Assembly: GCA_037355855.1 (NCBI GenBank)
Contig: CM074758.1
Coordinates: 5,243,001 to 5,307,000, forward strand
DNA: 64,000 nt
Direction: 5' to 3'
Source of the DNA: Pseudo-nitzschia pungens
Taxonomy: Eukaryota; Bacillariophyta; Bacillariophyceae; Bacillariales; Bacillariaceae
Shown here one piece after another: positions 41,374-51,472 of the stretch; positions within the stretch are counted from its first letter, which is position 1, and every line of letters starts with the position of its first letter. A program made the position numbers and the translations under genes. The notes beneath the pieces are model-generated. The model saw only the letters and a program-made list of their open reading frames with translations. It did no database searches and was not told the DNA's origin.

Positions 41374-41921
41374 ATCGATTGCGGTATTCTCAAATTATGT
41401 CGGAGTTTGCTTCCGCAAAATTTACACGACCGAACGCCCGTCACCATATTCGATCTCTTGATTGCAGCAGTGATAATTGCATGGCTTGCCAGCATGCCTG
41501 TACCATCTTGAGTCAGCAGCGTCATTGTTCTTCAATTTGGATGGTTGGGAATAAAAGAGGTGCAATAAAACAGCAACAGCAGCAACAAGAGTGCCATCAC
41601 GGACTGTGGCAAAGAAAAAAAAGGAAAAAGGTGAACAAAAAAACATACTCCGAGTGGCTGAAAAACAAACACATCTTTGTCGACCGTTGGGTGACTGAAA
41701 TCCGTTGAGTGACTGAAATTTGAGAGTCGGTTCTTGTTTTCAAGATTCCCTAAAAATTTTATTCTGGTTGCATATTCTGGAGGAGGCAAGTATGCGTCCT
41801 CCAGAATATGAAAAAATCGGTTAAAAATTTCATATAAGTATGTTACAGGCGACAAATAATATGTGTGCCACGTCACGAATAATGTAATATTACATGTGCA
41901 TATTAGTTTCGGGAATCGCTC
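41374..41921 (+). mobile_element. Right end of the Harbinger transposon
   Basis: 548 bp from the CoDi insertion point to the right TIR. It includes a perfect 14-bp hairpin CATATTCTGGAGGA / TCCTCCAGAATATG at 41771-41810. The open frame that reads in from the LTR (to 41708) begins in LTR sequence and is not accepted as a gene. Confidence 0.75.
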
Positions 41922-42560
41922 AATATACGAGTTGAAGTACAAAATAATTCATTTTACATTATTAAAGCCAGGGCTTATCGTATAAACAACGTTGTATGAC
42001 TCTGCGATTATTAGGCTTATCATATACGAAGTAAACAACATTGTATGACTGCTGCGATTTCAATATACAATTATTTGAAATAAAAAATAATTCGTAATAC
42101 ATTATTAAAGCCATGATAATAAAACTACCGTACCGTAAACCTTATTTGTTCATTTTAATGTACGTTGCAATACTAGGTATGGTACATTTTACCACTAATA
42201 TACGAGTTGAAGTCCAAAATATGGTAATTCGTTTTACATTATTAAAGCCAGGGCTTACCATATAAACAACGTTGTATGACTCTGCGATTATTAGGCTATA
42301 CGAAGTAAACAACATTGTATGACTGTTGCGATTATAATATACAATTTGAAATCAAAAATAATTCGTACTACGACATGCTATATTCTAATTTTGTATTGCC
42401 ATACCTCATTTGTAATCATTTTTAATGGCTTCCACAGAATTAAGTGTTTTTCAATAGGTTTTAACAGTTCACTTTCTCGTAGAACCCTACCACAAAAAAC
42501 CTTTTTTTACGACTTTTTCACTTTTCTCCACCCCCAGACCCCCAGTTCTGCCGAACTAAG
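41922..42560. repeat. Direct duplication flanking the Harbinger site
   Basis: Two similar copies, 41922-42115 and 42200-42365, share GTATGACTCTGCGATTATTA, ACATTATTAAAGCCAGGGCT and AAACAACATTGTATGACTG. The second copy keeps the transposon-free site. The end repeats AAGAGCTACGTTCTAAAAAT from 6847. No gene. Confidence 0.75.
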
Positions 42561-43014
42561 AGCTACGTTCTAAAAATGTTATGCAATTCCAATTTTTACA
42601 ACTCCACTAATAAGAATGACCGGGACTAGAACCAGAGACATTAAGGTTACCACTTACTGGAAGAGACATTACCAAGGTTACTAAAAATAGGACTCTAAGT
42701 AGAACCGAGTCTACAGTGCATTAAGTGTAAATACACGGGCTCTAGTAGACTCGTGTACAGAAGGTTAATTGTGTGGATAAGAATAAGAACAGGAAATAGG
42801 AGATGAGAATGGAGAATCGGTGGTCGGAATGATCATCTCAGTAATCTAAAGGATTCAGAATTTAACAATGTAAATAAACAATTAAAAGAAACTCAAACCT
42901 CGTAGGGTACAAATCTACACGGCTTTACGAGCCCTCCAAACACTTGATACGAATGCAATCGAATAGGATCCTGTCGCTCTCCGACCAGCTATTGGTATTA
43001 TACGGTACAGTTAC
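42561..43014. other. Intergenic, no gene seen
   Basis: AT-rich. A tRNA-like fragment on the minus strand (GGTTCTAGTCC at about 42624-42634 with AGTAAGTGGTAA upstream) does not fold as a tRNA. The rest would hold the 3' untranslated region of the minus-strand gene that follows. Confidence 0.4.
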
Positions 43015-44067
43015 TCATGCAGGCAACATATCTCGGTTGTACATTCTTTGTTTCACACCAATCTCCCACCGCTCGAATCGTTCTGCCAGGGATGCGCAAG
43101 AAGGCTTGTTGAAATGTGGATCCGGAATGAATGCCTGTAGCTCTTCCATGTTGTCCGCGAGTGGCGTTTTAAAGATTCCGTGATCAATCAGTCGCATGTT
43201 GTCCTTCATTTCCAAACAGTGATCGAGGTGACCGCCAAAGTTGACCCTCAGCATGTATAACATTATGTCCCAGTCAAAGCCCCTCTCGTAGGGCCGATGA
43301 TTGGGATTGTCGAGCTTCATGTGTGGCGGCCAGTATGCTGATGACGGCATGCATTCTCGCACCTGACAAAAATGCAACACGGCGCTCATCCAAGCACTCC
43401 CGTCTTGTGGTGTCACTCCGTATGGATGGATGTACCTAAGGTATTCCCTCTTGTACGCAGCAAAGTTCATATCGTGGTTGCTCACGGCTGTCATTTTCTG
43501 GGCCGCAATATCCTGCCTAATATTGACGACTGTTATTTTGCTCGCCAAATCCTTGCTGTTGAGAACGTCAAAGACATGCTGCCAACAGCCTTCGTTTTCG
43601 GTAGACAAGGGGGCTTCGCAATGGAGACTGATATCGTCGTCGAGAAAGACCCACCAGTCAAACTGTTTCCCGCGACGCACTTCCAATTCGATGGCTTTCT
43701 CTCCCTGCAAGGTCCTCCCCTCTTCCCACCTCGTACTGGGAATGTACATGTTGTAAAAATCCAACGACCCAGTGAAACCGGTCACCATTGCATCATCGTC
43801 GCGAATCTCCTCGTCGTAGGACGCAAAAATAAACGTGAGCCTTGCATTCATCTTTTCGAGACGATCTAGCCACAGGGGGAAATAATTCTTCTGTCCCATC
43901 ACCATGACAATGATGTTGCTCTCGTCGGATATGACAGCCGGCGTTTGCTGGGACTTGCTTTGTGTTGCGTCCTTCACGTACTTCGAAAAAAGCGCGATGT
44001 TAAGAACCGAACCCAAAATCAATAACACCGCGGTTATTTTGGAGACGCCAATGTCGTGCATCTTCAT
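43015..44067 (-). CDS. Type II membrane, glycosyltransferase-like protein (350 aa)
   Basis: The best candidate for a host gene here. A short cytoplasmic N-terminus precedes one membrane anchor (residues about 11-30, ITAVLLILGSVLNIALFSKY), a Ser/Gln/Lys stem, and a globular domain from about 50 on, the layout of Golgi/ER glycosyltransferases. The domain begins NIIVMVMGQKNYFPLWLDRL and has FDWWVFLDDDISLHC, with acidic triad D143-D145 that could serve as the DXD metal/nucleotide-sugar motif of a GT-A fold. Later blocks include YGVTPQDGSAWMSAVLHFC and GFDWDIMLYMLRVNFGGHLDHC. The family is not recognised. The ATG at 44067 gives the anchor at the right distance, and the frame has no stop, so the gene looks intact with no intron. 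Its neighbours are MITEs, not genes. Acceptor and sugar unknown. Confidence 0.75.
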   Translation of the reverse strand: MKMHDIGVSKITAVLLILGSVLNIALFSKYVKDATQSKSQQTPAVISDESNIIVMVMGQKNYFPLWLDRLEKMNARLTFIFASYDEEIRDDDAMVTGFTGSLDFYNMYIPSTRWEEGRTLQGEKAIELEVRRGKQFDWWVFLDDDISLHCEAPLSTENEGCWQHVFDVLNSKDLASKITVVNIRQDIAAQKMTAVSNHDMNFAAYKREYLRYIHPYGVTPQDGSAWMSAVLHFCQVRECMPSSAYWPPHMKLDNPNHRPYERGFDWDIMLYMLRVNFGGHLDHCLEMKDNMRLIDHGIFKTPLADNMEELQAFIPDPHFNKPSCASLAERFERWEIGVKQRMYNRDMLPA

Positions 44068-44290
44068 TGTGCTGGTCGGTTTTGGATGTGGATGTTTTGT
44101 GGTTTCTTTTGTTGTTCAATGACGGAACTCACGGCGTTTGTGTTCGTCTATGCTGTGTGCTGTGTGCTGTTTCTGTTGGGGTTGTTGAGGTTGTTGTTCG
44201 CTCGGAGGAAGATGCTTCTTGGTGAGGTTAATTACGAAGCACAACCGTAAATACAACCATAACGTACAAGTACTCGTACGTAACCTTAAA

Positions 44291-44392
44291 ATACAAAATT
44301 CCTATCAGCTGTCCCCCGGCTTCCGTAGAAACGAGTAAGATTACCGTAGTTGGGGATGTAGAACCAGGGGACAGCTGATAGGAATTTTGTAG
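44291..44392. mobile_element. MITE family M copy 1
   Basis: Fold-back of about 102 bp: ACAAAATTCCTATCAGCTGT at the left and its complement ending GGAATTTTGTAG at the right, with CCCCCGGCTTC inside. It lies upstream of the 43015-44067 gene. Confidence 0.85.
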
Positions 44393-44440
44393 TACCGTAA
44401 GGCTTTTAAGGTTACGAGTAAATGTACGGTAAGGTTATAT

Positions 44441-44553
44441 ATTATACTACCTCTGGTCCAAAATACTGTATCGATGACTCTTAACGATACACGATTTTTG
44501 AACGCTCACATAAGAGTCATCGATACGGTATTTTGGACTGCAGGTAGTATAAT
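44441..44553. mobile_element. Stowaway-like MITE
   Basis: 113-bp fold-back with arms of about 45 bp. The left end reads TACTACCTCTGGTCCAAAAT and the right end is its near-complement, ATTTTGGACTGCAGGTAGTA; both are next to TA. The CTACCTCTGGTCCAAAAT end resembles the Stowaway consensus CTCCCTCCGTCCCAAAAT, which would place it with Tc1/mariner elements. Confidence 0.8.
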
Positions 44554-45498
44554 GCTTATTGTCATTACATTTTACCGGAGCAGCTTTAAATAGCAGATTC
44601 TATGGAATATTACTTAAGCAGACATCAACAAACATTGTATGTGCCACCCCATCGAACCGAGAATTAGAATAGACCTCCTCCTTTTTTCGATTGTTTACCG
44701 TATTGCAACCAACAAGCCAGATAAGACGATGTACAAATTAGAGTGTGGCAAGGTTTAGTACTGCTTCCGCTACCTACTGCTACTGCTAGTACTGTACTGT
44801 ACTAGCAAGCAAGCAAGCAGCCAGCGGTACTGTAATAAGATTAGCTTCGTTCGCGGCACTAACCTTACCACTACTACCACTACCACTACCACTACTACTC
44901 CGCATGCAAGCAAGCACGCAAGAAAGCAACCCGCGGCAACAATGAAAAAATACTACGGAATTCTTATCAAAAGTGCCCCCCCGGGGGTTTTGCATTGCAA
45001 ACTCGGGAAGTTACTGGCCGCGCGACCTTCCCTTGAAATATTCTCTAGTAGTAGTAACCTTACCGGTAGAAGTAAACCTTACTTTAATTCTACATACAGT
45101 AATTGTTGAGTGAAGTACAGTAGATTACTTCTGTATTGTAAGTTTTAAATTATTAACCTTCTCAAGAACAAGAAACAAATCTTCAATTCCTTTCAGTGTC
45201 AAAGAACCTTCTTCAATCCCAGTTCCACTTACATCACCATATATCTTTCGAAATATTTCAAGTGGCATGTATCATCTTCAACCGGTTCTCCGAACAAGCA
45301 TATCTCTTTTCCATCAATACTACTCAACTGCGAACCTACACTATCGAACCACATGCAAACTTCACCTAATCATTGGGGAACTATGTGACATGTTGACGTA
45401 GGTACCCTACGAGAGGCTCTAAATGATTATTGAATCCCGCATGTGTTCCAATACACAAGAATATATATAATATTCTTAAATACTGTAACAAGTTACTT
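44554..45498. other. Intergenic with short simple repeats
   Basis: Includes a TACTGCTACTGCTAGTACTG tract (44770-44800), CAAGCAAGCAAGCAG (44803-44818) and repeated ACCTTACCGGTA-like motifs. The small minus-strand ORF at 44786-44995 is made of these repeats (SSSGSGSGSSG). No gene accepted. Confidence 0.5.
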
Positions 45499-45593
45499 TT
45501 ACGGAATTCCTATCAGCTGTCCCCCGGTTTCCGTAGAAATTAGTAGTTGAGGATGTACCGTAGAGTTTTTACTGTAGAACCGGGGACATTGAA
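45499..45593. mobile_element. MITE family M copy 2, right end lost
   Basis: Starts TTACGGAATTCCTATCAGCT and has CCCCCGGTTTCCGTAGAAAT inside. The right arm stops at GAACCGGGGACA without the outer part of the TIR. Confidence 0.75.
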
Positions 45594-45907
45594 GTAATCT
45601 TATAAGTCTTCTGCTGCGGCAAACAGACAAACATACAATACCGTACTGTGACCCTATCTTACGTGACGCTACGTGACCACTTTTTTTTTCCAAAATATCA
45701 CTTCATGTGCGTGTAGGTAAGAGTATTTATGTGTGACAGTACAACGGGTAAACCTTAATTAACCTTACTGGCAATCTTACTGGCACTCGGTTCTCTTTTC
45801 AAAAATTCTCTTCCTCATCCGCACCGCCAATACCCTTACCGCACGGTAAGATTATCTATCGTACGGTATACGGTAAGGTTATTACCGGTAACTTACCGTA
45901 ACCGTCG

Positions 45908-46135
45908 AGTAGGACCTTTTTCCCTTGCAATCCCGCCTGCGAGGTTTCAAAGTGGTTCTCGAAAAATCGAGGAGCTCGACACTCAGAAACAGTAGTTAAA
46001 TTTTTAGGTTACAAATCGCACCTCCCCCGGATTACAAAACTGCGCACTAGAAAAAAGAATCTGAAAAAAGAATCCGGGCCTCCTCGTACTAATACACTGC
46101 AAATGTCCGTCGTTGAAGGGTTTCAACGCAGATTT
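45908..46135. repeat. Relic of the CGAGTAGGACC TIR element
   Basis: Homologous to 51150-51370: CGAGTAGGACC, TTGCAATCCCGCCTGCGAGG, GAGGAGCTCGACACT, GAATCCGGGCCTCCTCGTAC in the same order. The right TIR is missing here. A continuation (TTTGTAATCCGCG...GAACCCACTG, 46237-46280) matches the palindrome of 51567-51765. Confidence 0.75.
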
Positions 46136-46143
46136 TGTATATA

Positions 46144-46234
46144 CTACGGAATTCCTATCAGCTGTCCCCAGGCTTCCGTAGAAACGAGTAGTTGGAGATG
46201 TAGAACCGGGGGACAGCTGATAGGAATTCTGTAG
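46144..46234. mobile_element. MITE family M copy 3 (TA duplication)
   Basis: 91-bp fold-back CTACGGAATTCCTATCAGCT...complement, flanked by TA at 46142-46143 and 46235-46236. Confidence 0.9.
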
Positions 46235-46355
46235 TATTTGTAATCCGCGTGGGTTACAAAAAAAAGAACCCACTGACCTCCCTATAATGAGTAATCTTAC
46301 TACTGAAAGTATGAAACCTAAGATTTCAGAATCTTCTGTAAAGCATGTAACTTCT

Positions 46356-46372
46356 ATTTCGGGAATCACTCA
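46356..46372. repeat. Solo Harbinger TIR relic
   Basis: ATTTCGGGAATCACTCA differs little from the right TIR of the Harbinger element (GTTTCGGGAATCGCTCA at 41905-41922). No left partner was found nearby. Confidence 0.5.
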
Positions 46373-46397
46373 TTGACACACTCCACGTATACTAGTA

Positions 46398-46488
46398 CTA
46401 CAATATTCCTAACAGCTGTCCGTTGGTTCTACGCGCCTATGTACTAATTTCTACGTGGACTGGAGGACAGCTGTTAGGAACTTTGTAC
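46398..46488. mobile_element. MITE family M copy 4
   Basis: 91-bp fold-back CTACAATATTCCTAACAGCT...AGCTGTTAGGAACTTTGTAC between TA dinucleotides. The interior differs from other copies (GGTTCTACGCGCC), so it is a diverged subfamily. Confidence 0.85.
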
Positions 46489-46493
46489 TAGTA

Positions 46494-46586
46494 GTACAAA
46501 GTTCTTATCAGCTGTCCCCGGGTTCTACCTCCCCGACTACTAATTTCTACTGAAACCCACGGGGACAGCTGATAGGAATTCTGTAG
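46494..46586. mobile_element. MITE family M copy 5
   Basis: 93-bp fold-back GTACAAAGTTCTTATCAGCT...AGCTGATAGGAATTCTGTAG, with TA on both sides, five bases after copy 4. The interior CCCCGACTACTAATTTCTAC matches copy 6 at 52466. Confidence 0.88.
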
Positions 46587-46736
46587 TAATTTTCGTAATA
46601 TATATTTGCTTTTTCTTTCCCTCTTCGACCGAAATAAATCTTACCTCGAAGTAGCAACAATTAACGGCTTCGAAGCTCAGAACCCAGTGCATCAATCGCT
46701 CCCAAACTTGAAAGTCTTTTAGATCTCATTTTAAGG

Positions 46737-47045
46737 ATGGTGGTTACTACTGAAACAGCTCGGTCGGCGAAAGAACGAAGAATGAAAGGACTATCCAGCA
46801 GTCAACTGGTCTTAGTGCTAATTTCTGTGGGTGCGATGACCCTCTCTCTGTACACAAAGTTTCTATCGATGGTGTTACCCAAGCCCGTCGGAGAAACGGT
46901 ACAAACGACAGCGTCATCATCGTCTTCGGTCAAGGAGCACCCGACGGTTGAAGTAATCAAAGCAGACTCCCGAACGGAAATGGAAATTGACTGGTCAGAC
47001 TCCATTGTTGAAACCAACCGTACAAACAACCTATTACTCCACTAA
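46737..47045 (+). CDS. Short ORF with signal anchor, probably a truncated membrane protein (102 aa)
   Basis: The N-terminus is positively charged (RSAKERRMKG) and precedes one hydrophobic segment (about residues 22-40, QLVLVLISVGAMTLSLY). A Ser/Val-rich stem and an acidic stretch (EMEIDWSDS) follow; the frame stops at 47045. This is the N-terminal layout of a type II Golgi-type enzyme like the one at 43015-44067, but without any catalytic domain. The remains of a Copia element start at about the stop, so the gene was probably cut by that insertion. It could also be a genuine small anchor protein or chance. The ATG at 46737 (AAGGATGG) is a good start. Confidence 0.45.
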   Translation: MVVTTETARSAKERRMKGLSSSQLVLVLISVGAMTLSLYTKFLSMVLPKPVGETVQTTASSSSSVKEHPTVEVIKADSRTEMEIDWSDSIVETNRTNNLLLH

Positions 47046-49988
47046 GTGATGGATATGCAAATAGATCTTCAAGTTGATTCTCCAATTTGTCTTACTGAAT
47101 GTTTAAAATTAATAAAAGTGAGATCTTAAAATACTTCTGTCTCTTTCTCTTCATGTGTATGTTTTTCATATGTATCTTTGTTACTTCAAATATCTTCAAA
47201 TGTCTTTTTGTGTCATAATTGTGTCTCGACTCGATGACTCGTCTGTCCGTTTTCCAACACACTCCTGTGATCTCTCGATAGATTAATGGGACTTAGTTGT
47301 TTTCCTGTTCTTTCGTGAGATCATTCTCTTCTGTTATCTTCCTGTACTTCTCCAGGATCTCGTAATAATTCTGTTTATACTCATCGAAGTCCTTAGCGTT
47401 GATTCCTAAGATTGCGTCTCGGAACTTGTGGAAAAGTGCTCCTTGTAGTGGTTTGGTGAAGAAGTCTGCAATCATTTCTTTTGTTGGACAATGTTCCACT
47501 CGGATATGTTTCTTTTCGATCCGGTCAGTGACGAAGAAATACCTGATATCAAAATGTTTGCTCCCTTTCTTCGCCGACATCCTGCCATTATTCTCAAGAA
47601 GCATTGCACTTTCGTTATCTTGCATGAGCACATCCTCCTTTCCATCATTACCTTGACTCATTCGGAACAGTCTGTACCACATACACTTTGGTAAATGTTC
47701 CCCCACTGTCACGAGTTCTGTTTCTGTTGAACTGAGTGTATTTAGTTTCAACTTCGATGATGTTGTTATAATCGATCCGGTTCCTTCTGTCACGTATACT
47801 CCAGCATGTCCTTTCATATCAACATGTACAGCATGCGCTCCGTCCATGTATATTCGTGTGCCTTCTCCATCGGACGCAATAATACACGGCAGGTGTGCTG
47901 TTGCTTGTAGGTACTTCATTAGATGTGATAATTTCTTCCAATCATGCTCATCCGGAGATTTAACACGTGTGCATAGGAAACCAGTTGCCAACTTCATGTC
48001 TGCTCGTGTCCTCGTTGTCAAATACAATGCAGTTGCTGTTAGGGTATGGAAAATATCCTTTTGCTTCTCGTCCAATAATTCTGGGTTGTTCTTTTCGACT
48101 TTGAATAGGTACTCTGGGGCTGCAGTCGCTCGCTCTCCCATCATTTCTTCTGGCAATCGGTCGATGAATTTCTTAATATAGTCATACATTGTTATCATGA
48201 CACTTCCTTTCTTCGATAAGTCGATAGTCATCCCGAGGTATTCGTGTACTTTCCCGCGTTCTATAGTGAGTGGATCTGTTTTCCCGTACACACCATCGAG
48301 CTTCTTTAGGAACTCTGTTACACACTCTGGGTCTCTATGGCTAACCAGTCCATCATCTACATGGAATATCACGGTCATTTGAGAACCTTTGACATCACCG
48401 TTCCAAACACATGGTTCATATGGGTTCATTTCCAAGCCCCATTCGGACAGGTGCCCTGTCAACTTCTTGTATGCCAGGATTGCCGCGTTCAGTGTCCCGT
48501 ATATTGCCTTCTTACATTTCACATATATCACCGGTCGACCTCTCTCCTTTCTTAGATGTCTCTTCCATCTGTTCCGGTCCGATTCGACCAGCAATAGCGC
48601 CACTGCTCCTGTTATTTTGAGGAACAATAATGAATCCATATCTGTTTGTAGGAACTGTCCAGGTAGATCGAACGATGCCACGTCTCGTTCTTCGACTGCG
48701 ATCGTTGCCAGTACATATTTCAATGATTCGATTGCCGGCGTTGGCGATGAGTTCTCCTGCTTGGTAGTCCATAACCGTTGTGGTCTGCCATCTGCACATC
48801 CTCTACTTTTCAAGGTTCCATTTCTTTTGACTACCATAAACATGAGTATTGGGAGCGCATGTCTCTTCTGCTCTGTGGTCAATGATTCTTGGTTGACCTC
48901 TCCAAAGCAATCGCGGGAGACAAGATTATTTATTTCTTTCATGACAGATGCCTTCCCCCGTTCTCCATGCAGCTTCAGGCCTTCCTGCACACTCATTTGT
49001 GCCATCACATAATTGTTAATTAGATTCGATTCCCGTTCCACTCTGTCTATGTACTCAACTGCTTCAATATAGTTTTGATACTCGGAGCGACTCAACCGTT
49101 GAATCTTCTTTGGCGATTGATATGTGTCCAACTGAGAGATATTCTTCTTTGTTCCGATACTCGTGTACACATAGTCAGGCTCTTGGGTACTTCGTACTAC
49201 TCTGCCGCTGGACGTTTTGTATTGTTCCAATTCCGTATCGCTTATTTTCTCTTCTTCTTCCTCCACTCCTGTGGTTTCAAGGGTTTCCGGTTCTTCATTG
49301 TCTTCAGTGCCTTCATCGCTATTCTCGTCATCACTACTGCCAACACTTCGTTCACTCCCAGTACTTTTATCGGACGACGATGCATTGCTGCTGACCGACT
49401 CCTCATTGTTGCTGTCTTCCAGCTCCACAGTCGGGACAGTCTGTTCCGGAATATATTCATCGTCATCGTCACTATCTTGCTCATCATCCATAGTGCCGTT
49501 GTTCCGGTCTGTGAACAAGATTCCTTTGTTCCGTGATTTCCTTGCCATTCGTTCGACTCGTTTTATTACCTCTGCTGGCATAGGTAGCAACACATAATCT
49601 TTCCTCGCTCTACTTAGATATTCGCCTGTGCTCAGACTCATAAAGCGCACCCCTCCTTGAAGGTTACCGGATGGCCCTAAGGCAATTGCTCCTACTGTTC
49701 TTTCTGCCATTGTGTTGTCACTTCCTTCAAACGTTTGTGCGTACTCTCCAAATAATACTTGAAAGTCGACGTCATATGACAGTACCTTTCCTTCTACAAT
49801 AGTGGCAGGGCTTAATGTTCGTGACGCTCCATCAGTCCACGGAAACGCGTTCATGTAATACACCACTCGCTCGATTAGTGCCACAGTCATTTTCCTCGGC
49901 ATCTTCGCAAAAGGTGTCATTGCTTCTGTTGCTCTCGCTCTCTCTTTGATGACTCGTATGTATCGTTCTATCTCTGCGTCTGATAAAT
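47046..49988 (-). mobile_element. 5'-truncated Copia retrotransposon
   Basis: Contains the C-terminal end of integrase, RT and RNase H, and a 3' region. In the element's sense, CACAGGAG followed by TGTGTTGGAAAACGG (47266-47250) could be the polypurine tract and 3' LTR start. Gag, protease and most of integrase are missing; the break at about 49988 joins to GGTTGCG-type tandem repeats. Confidence 0.75.
47293..49988 (-). pseudogene. Copia pol fragment: integrase end, RT, RNase H (about 897 aa)
   Basis: The frame is open from about 49988 (LSDAEIERYIRVIKERAR, the end of the integrase core with its probable catalytic E) through the ATG at 49920 to the stop at 47293. A variable acidic linker follows (residues about 150-240 counted from 49920, runs of Asp, Glu and Ser). 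RT has HVDD at 520-523 (MTVIFHVDDGLVS); RNase H has D693 (IYMDGAHAV), SSTETELV and QDNESAMLL. No internal stop was found, so the remnant is young or still under constraint. It lacks gag, protease and most of integrase, so it cannot move alone. It belongs to a Copia lineage different from the CoDi element at 33030. Confidence 0.88.
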
Positions 49989-50560
49989 GTCACGCAACCC
50001 CGTAGCGACCCCCCGTGGCAACCCCCCGTGGCAACCTCATTTGTGTGCAAATTTAACACGACATATGTTTGCATCACCTTGCGTTGCACAACCTATACGT
50101 TCAAGGTTATTGCGCGGTTTGGGTCGCGCCAGGGGGTTGCGAAAATCAGACTCCGTGGTTGTGAAACGCAGACTCCGTGGTTGCGAAAATCAGACTCTGT
50201 GGTTGTGAAACGCAACCTCTTACTATTCTGAATTACTTCCTATGTGGTTGCGAAAATCAGACTCCGTGGTTGCGAAAAGCAACCTATACTATTCTGAAAC
50301 AATATCAACGTGGTTGCGAAAATCAGACTCCGTGGTTGCGAAACGCAGACTCCGTGGTTGTGAAACGCAACCTCTTACTATTCTGAAATACTTCCTATGT
50401 GGTTGCGAAAATCAGACTCTGTGGTTGTGAAACGCAACCTCTTACTATACTGAATTACTTCCTATGTGGTTGCGAAAATCAGTCTATGGGGTTGCGAAAA
50501 TCAACGTCCTACTATTCTGAAACAATTCAAATGTGGTTGCGAAAATCAACGTTGTATTTA
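49989..50560. repeat. GGTTGCGAAAATCAGACTCC tandem repeats
   Basis: About ten copies of 'GTGGTTGCGAAAATCAGACT' / 'GTGGTTGTGAAACGCAACC' with intervening TCTTACTATTCTGAATTACT. Preceded by CCCCGTGGCAACC repeats (50005-50040). Small ORFs here are repeat readings. Confidence 0.88.
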
Positions 50561-51141
50561 AGTGGCTGTTGCATCCTATTTGAGTTGCCGTCGGATTGTA
50601 TTGCTGCCATTGCATCCTATTTGAGTTGCCATTGCATCGTATTTCAGTTGCCGTTGCGTCGTATTTCAGTTGCCGTTGCATTGTATTTACCGTCGCATTC
50701 TATTTCAGTTCCCATCACATCATATTTTTGTATTCAGTTCCCGTCGTATCGTATTTCAGCAGTTGCGTTCAGTGTATTCATCCCTACCAGGAGCAAGCAG
50801 CAGGCAATTAAATGCATGGTTAGAAGTGAACTCCATGATCGATACCCCCGTCCAATCTTGATGCAGTTCACTCACCGTCGGATTGTATTTCAGTTCCCGT
50901 CCAATCGTATTCCAGTTCCCGTCCAATCATATTCAGTTCCCGTTGCATCGTATTTCAGTTGCGTTCAGTATGTTCTTCCCTACCAGGAGCAAGCAGGCAA
51001 TTAAATGCATGGTTAGAAGTGAACTCCATGATCGATACCCCCAAGAATCTTGATGCAGTTCACTCACCGTCGGATTGTATTTCAGTTGCCGTTGCATCGT
51101 ATTCCAGTTCCCGTCACATCGTATTTCAGCAGTTGCGTTCA
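50561..51141. repeat. Compound CAGTTSCCGTC minisatellite
   Basis: Two and a half compound units with TCCCTACCAGGAGCAAGCAG and GCATGGTTAGAAGTGAACTC, separated by short GTCGTATCGTATTTCAGTT units. The array is split by fold-back elements at 51142-51793. Confidence 0.85.
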
Positions 51142-51469
51142 GTAATCCACGAGTAGGACCGATTTCCCTTGCAATCCCGCCTGCGAGGTTTCAAAGTGGT
51201 TCTCGAAAAATCGAGGAGCTCGACACTAAGAAACATTAGTTAATTTTTAGGATTACAAACCGCACCTCCACCGGATTACAACAGTGCGCGCTAAAAAAAG
51301 AATCTAAAAAAAGAATCCGGGCCTCCTCGTACTAATACACTGGAAATGTCCGTTGAAGGGTTTCAACGCAGATTTCAGAATCTTCCTCGTAGCGACAGAA
51401 GTAGTACCGTAAAGAAGCAGTGTCTCGCACGCAGGATTGCAAGGGAAATCGGTCCTACTCGTGTATTAC
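51142..51469. mobile_element. TIR element, CACGAGTAGGACC ends
   Basis: Inverted ends CACGAGTAGGACCGATTTCC (from 51148) and its complement ending at 51463; wider ends GTAAT...ATTAC reach 51142 and 51469. About 320 bp, non-coding. A one-ended relic lies at 45908-46135. Confidence 0.8.
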
Positions 51470-51472
51470 ATC

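Larger units (their letters stand above)
28328..41921 (+). mobile_element. Harbinger-type DNA transposon (TSD AAT), split by a Copia element
   Basis: The left TIR GAGCGATTCCCGAAACTA starts at 28328 and its complement TAGTTTCGGGAATCGCTC ends at 41921. The 3-bp flanks AAT (28325-28327, 41922-41924) are identical. A duplicated neighbour at 42195-42210 preserves the uninterrupted site CCACTAATATACGAG. Without the inserted CoDi element (31421-41369) the transposon is about 3.6 kb, with a transposase on the plus strand and a MYB-like gene on the minus strand facing it. That is the standard two-gene Harbinger plan. Confidence 0.92.

Noticed and set aside
41289..41708. 139-codon ORF across the CoDi LTR border
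   Set aside because: Starts in the LTR and continues into the Harbinger end, so it did not exist before the insertion.
42590..42660. Possible tRNA on the minus strand (GGTTCTAGTCC)
   Set aside because: The B-box-like motif is present but acceptor and T stems do not pair; at best a tRNA-derived fossil.
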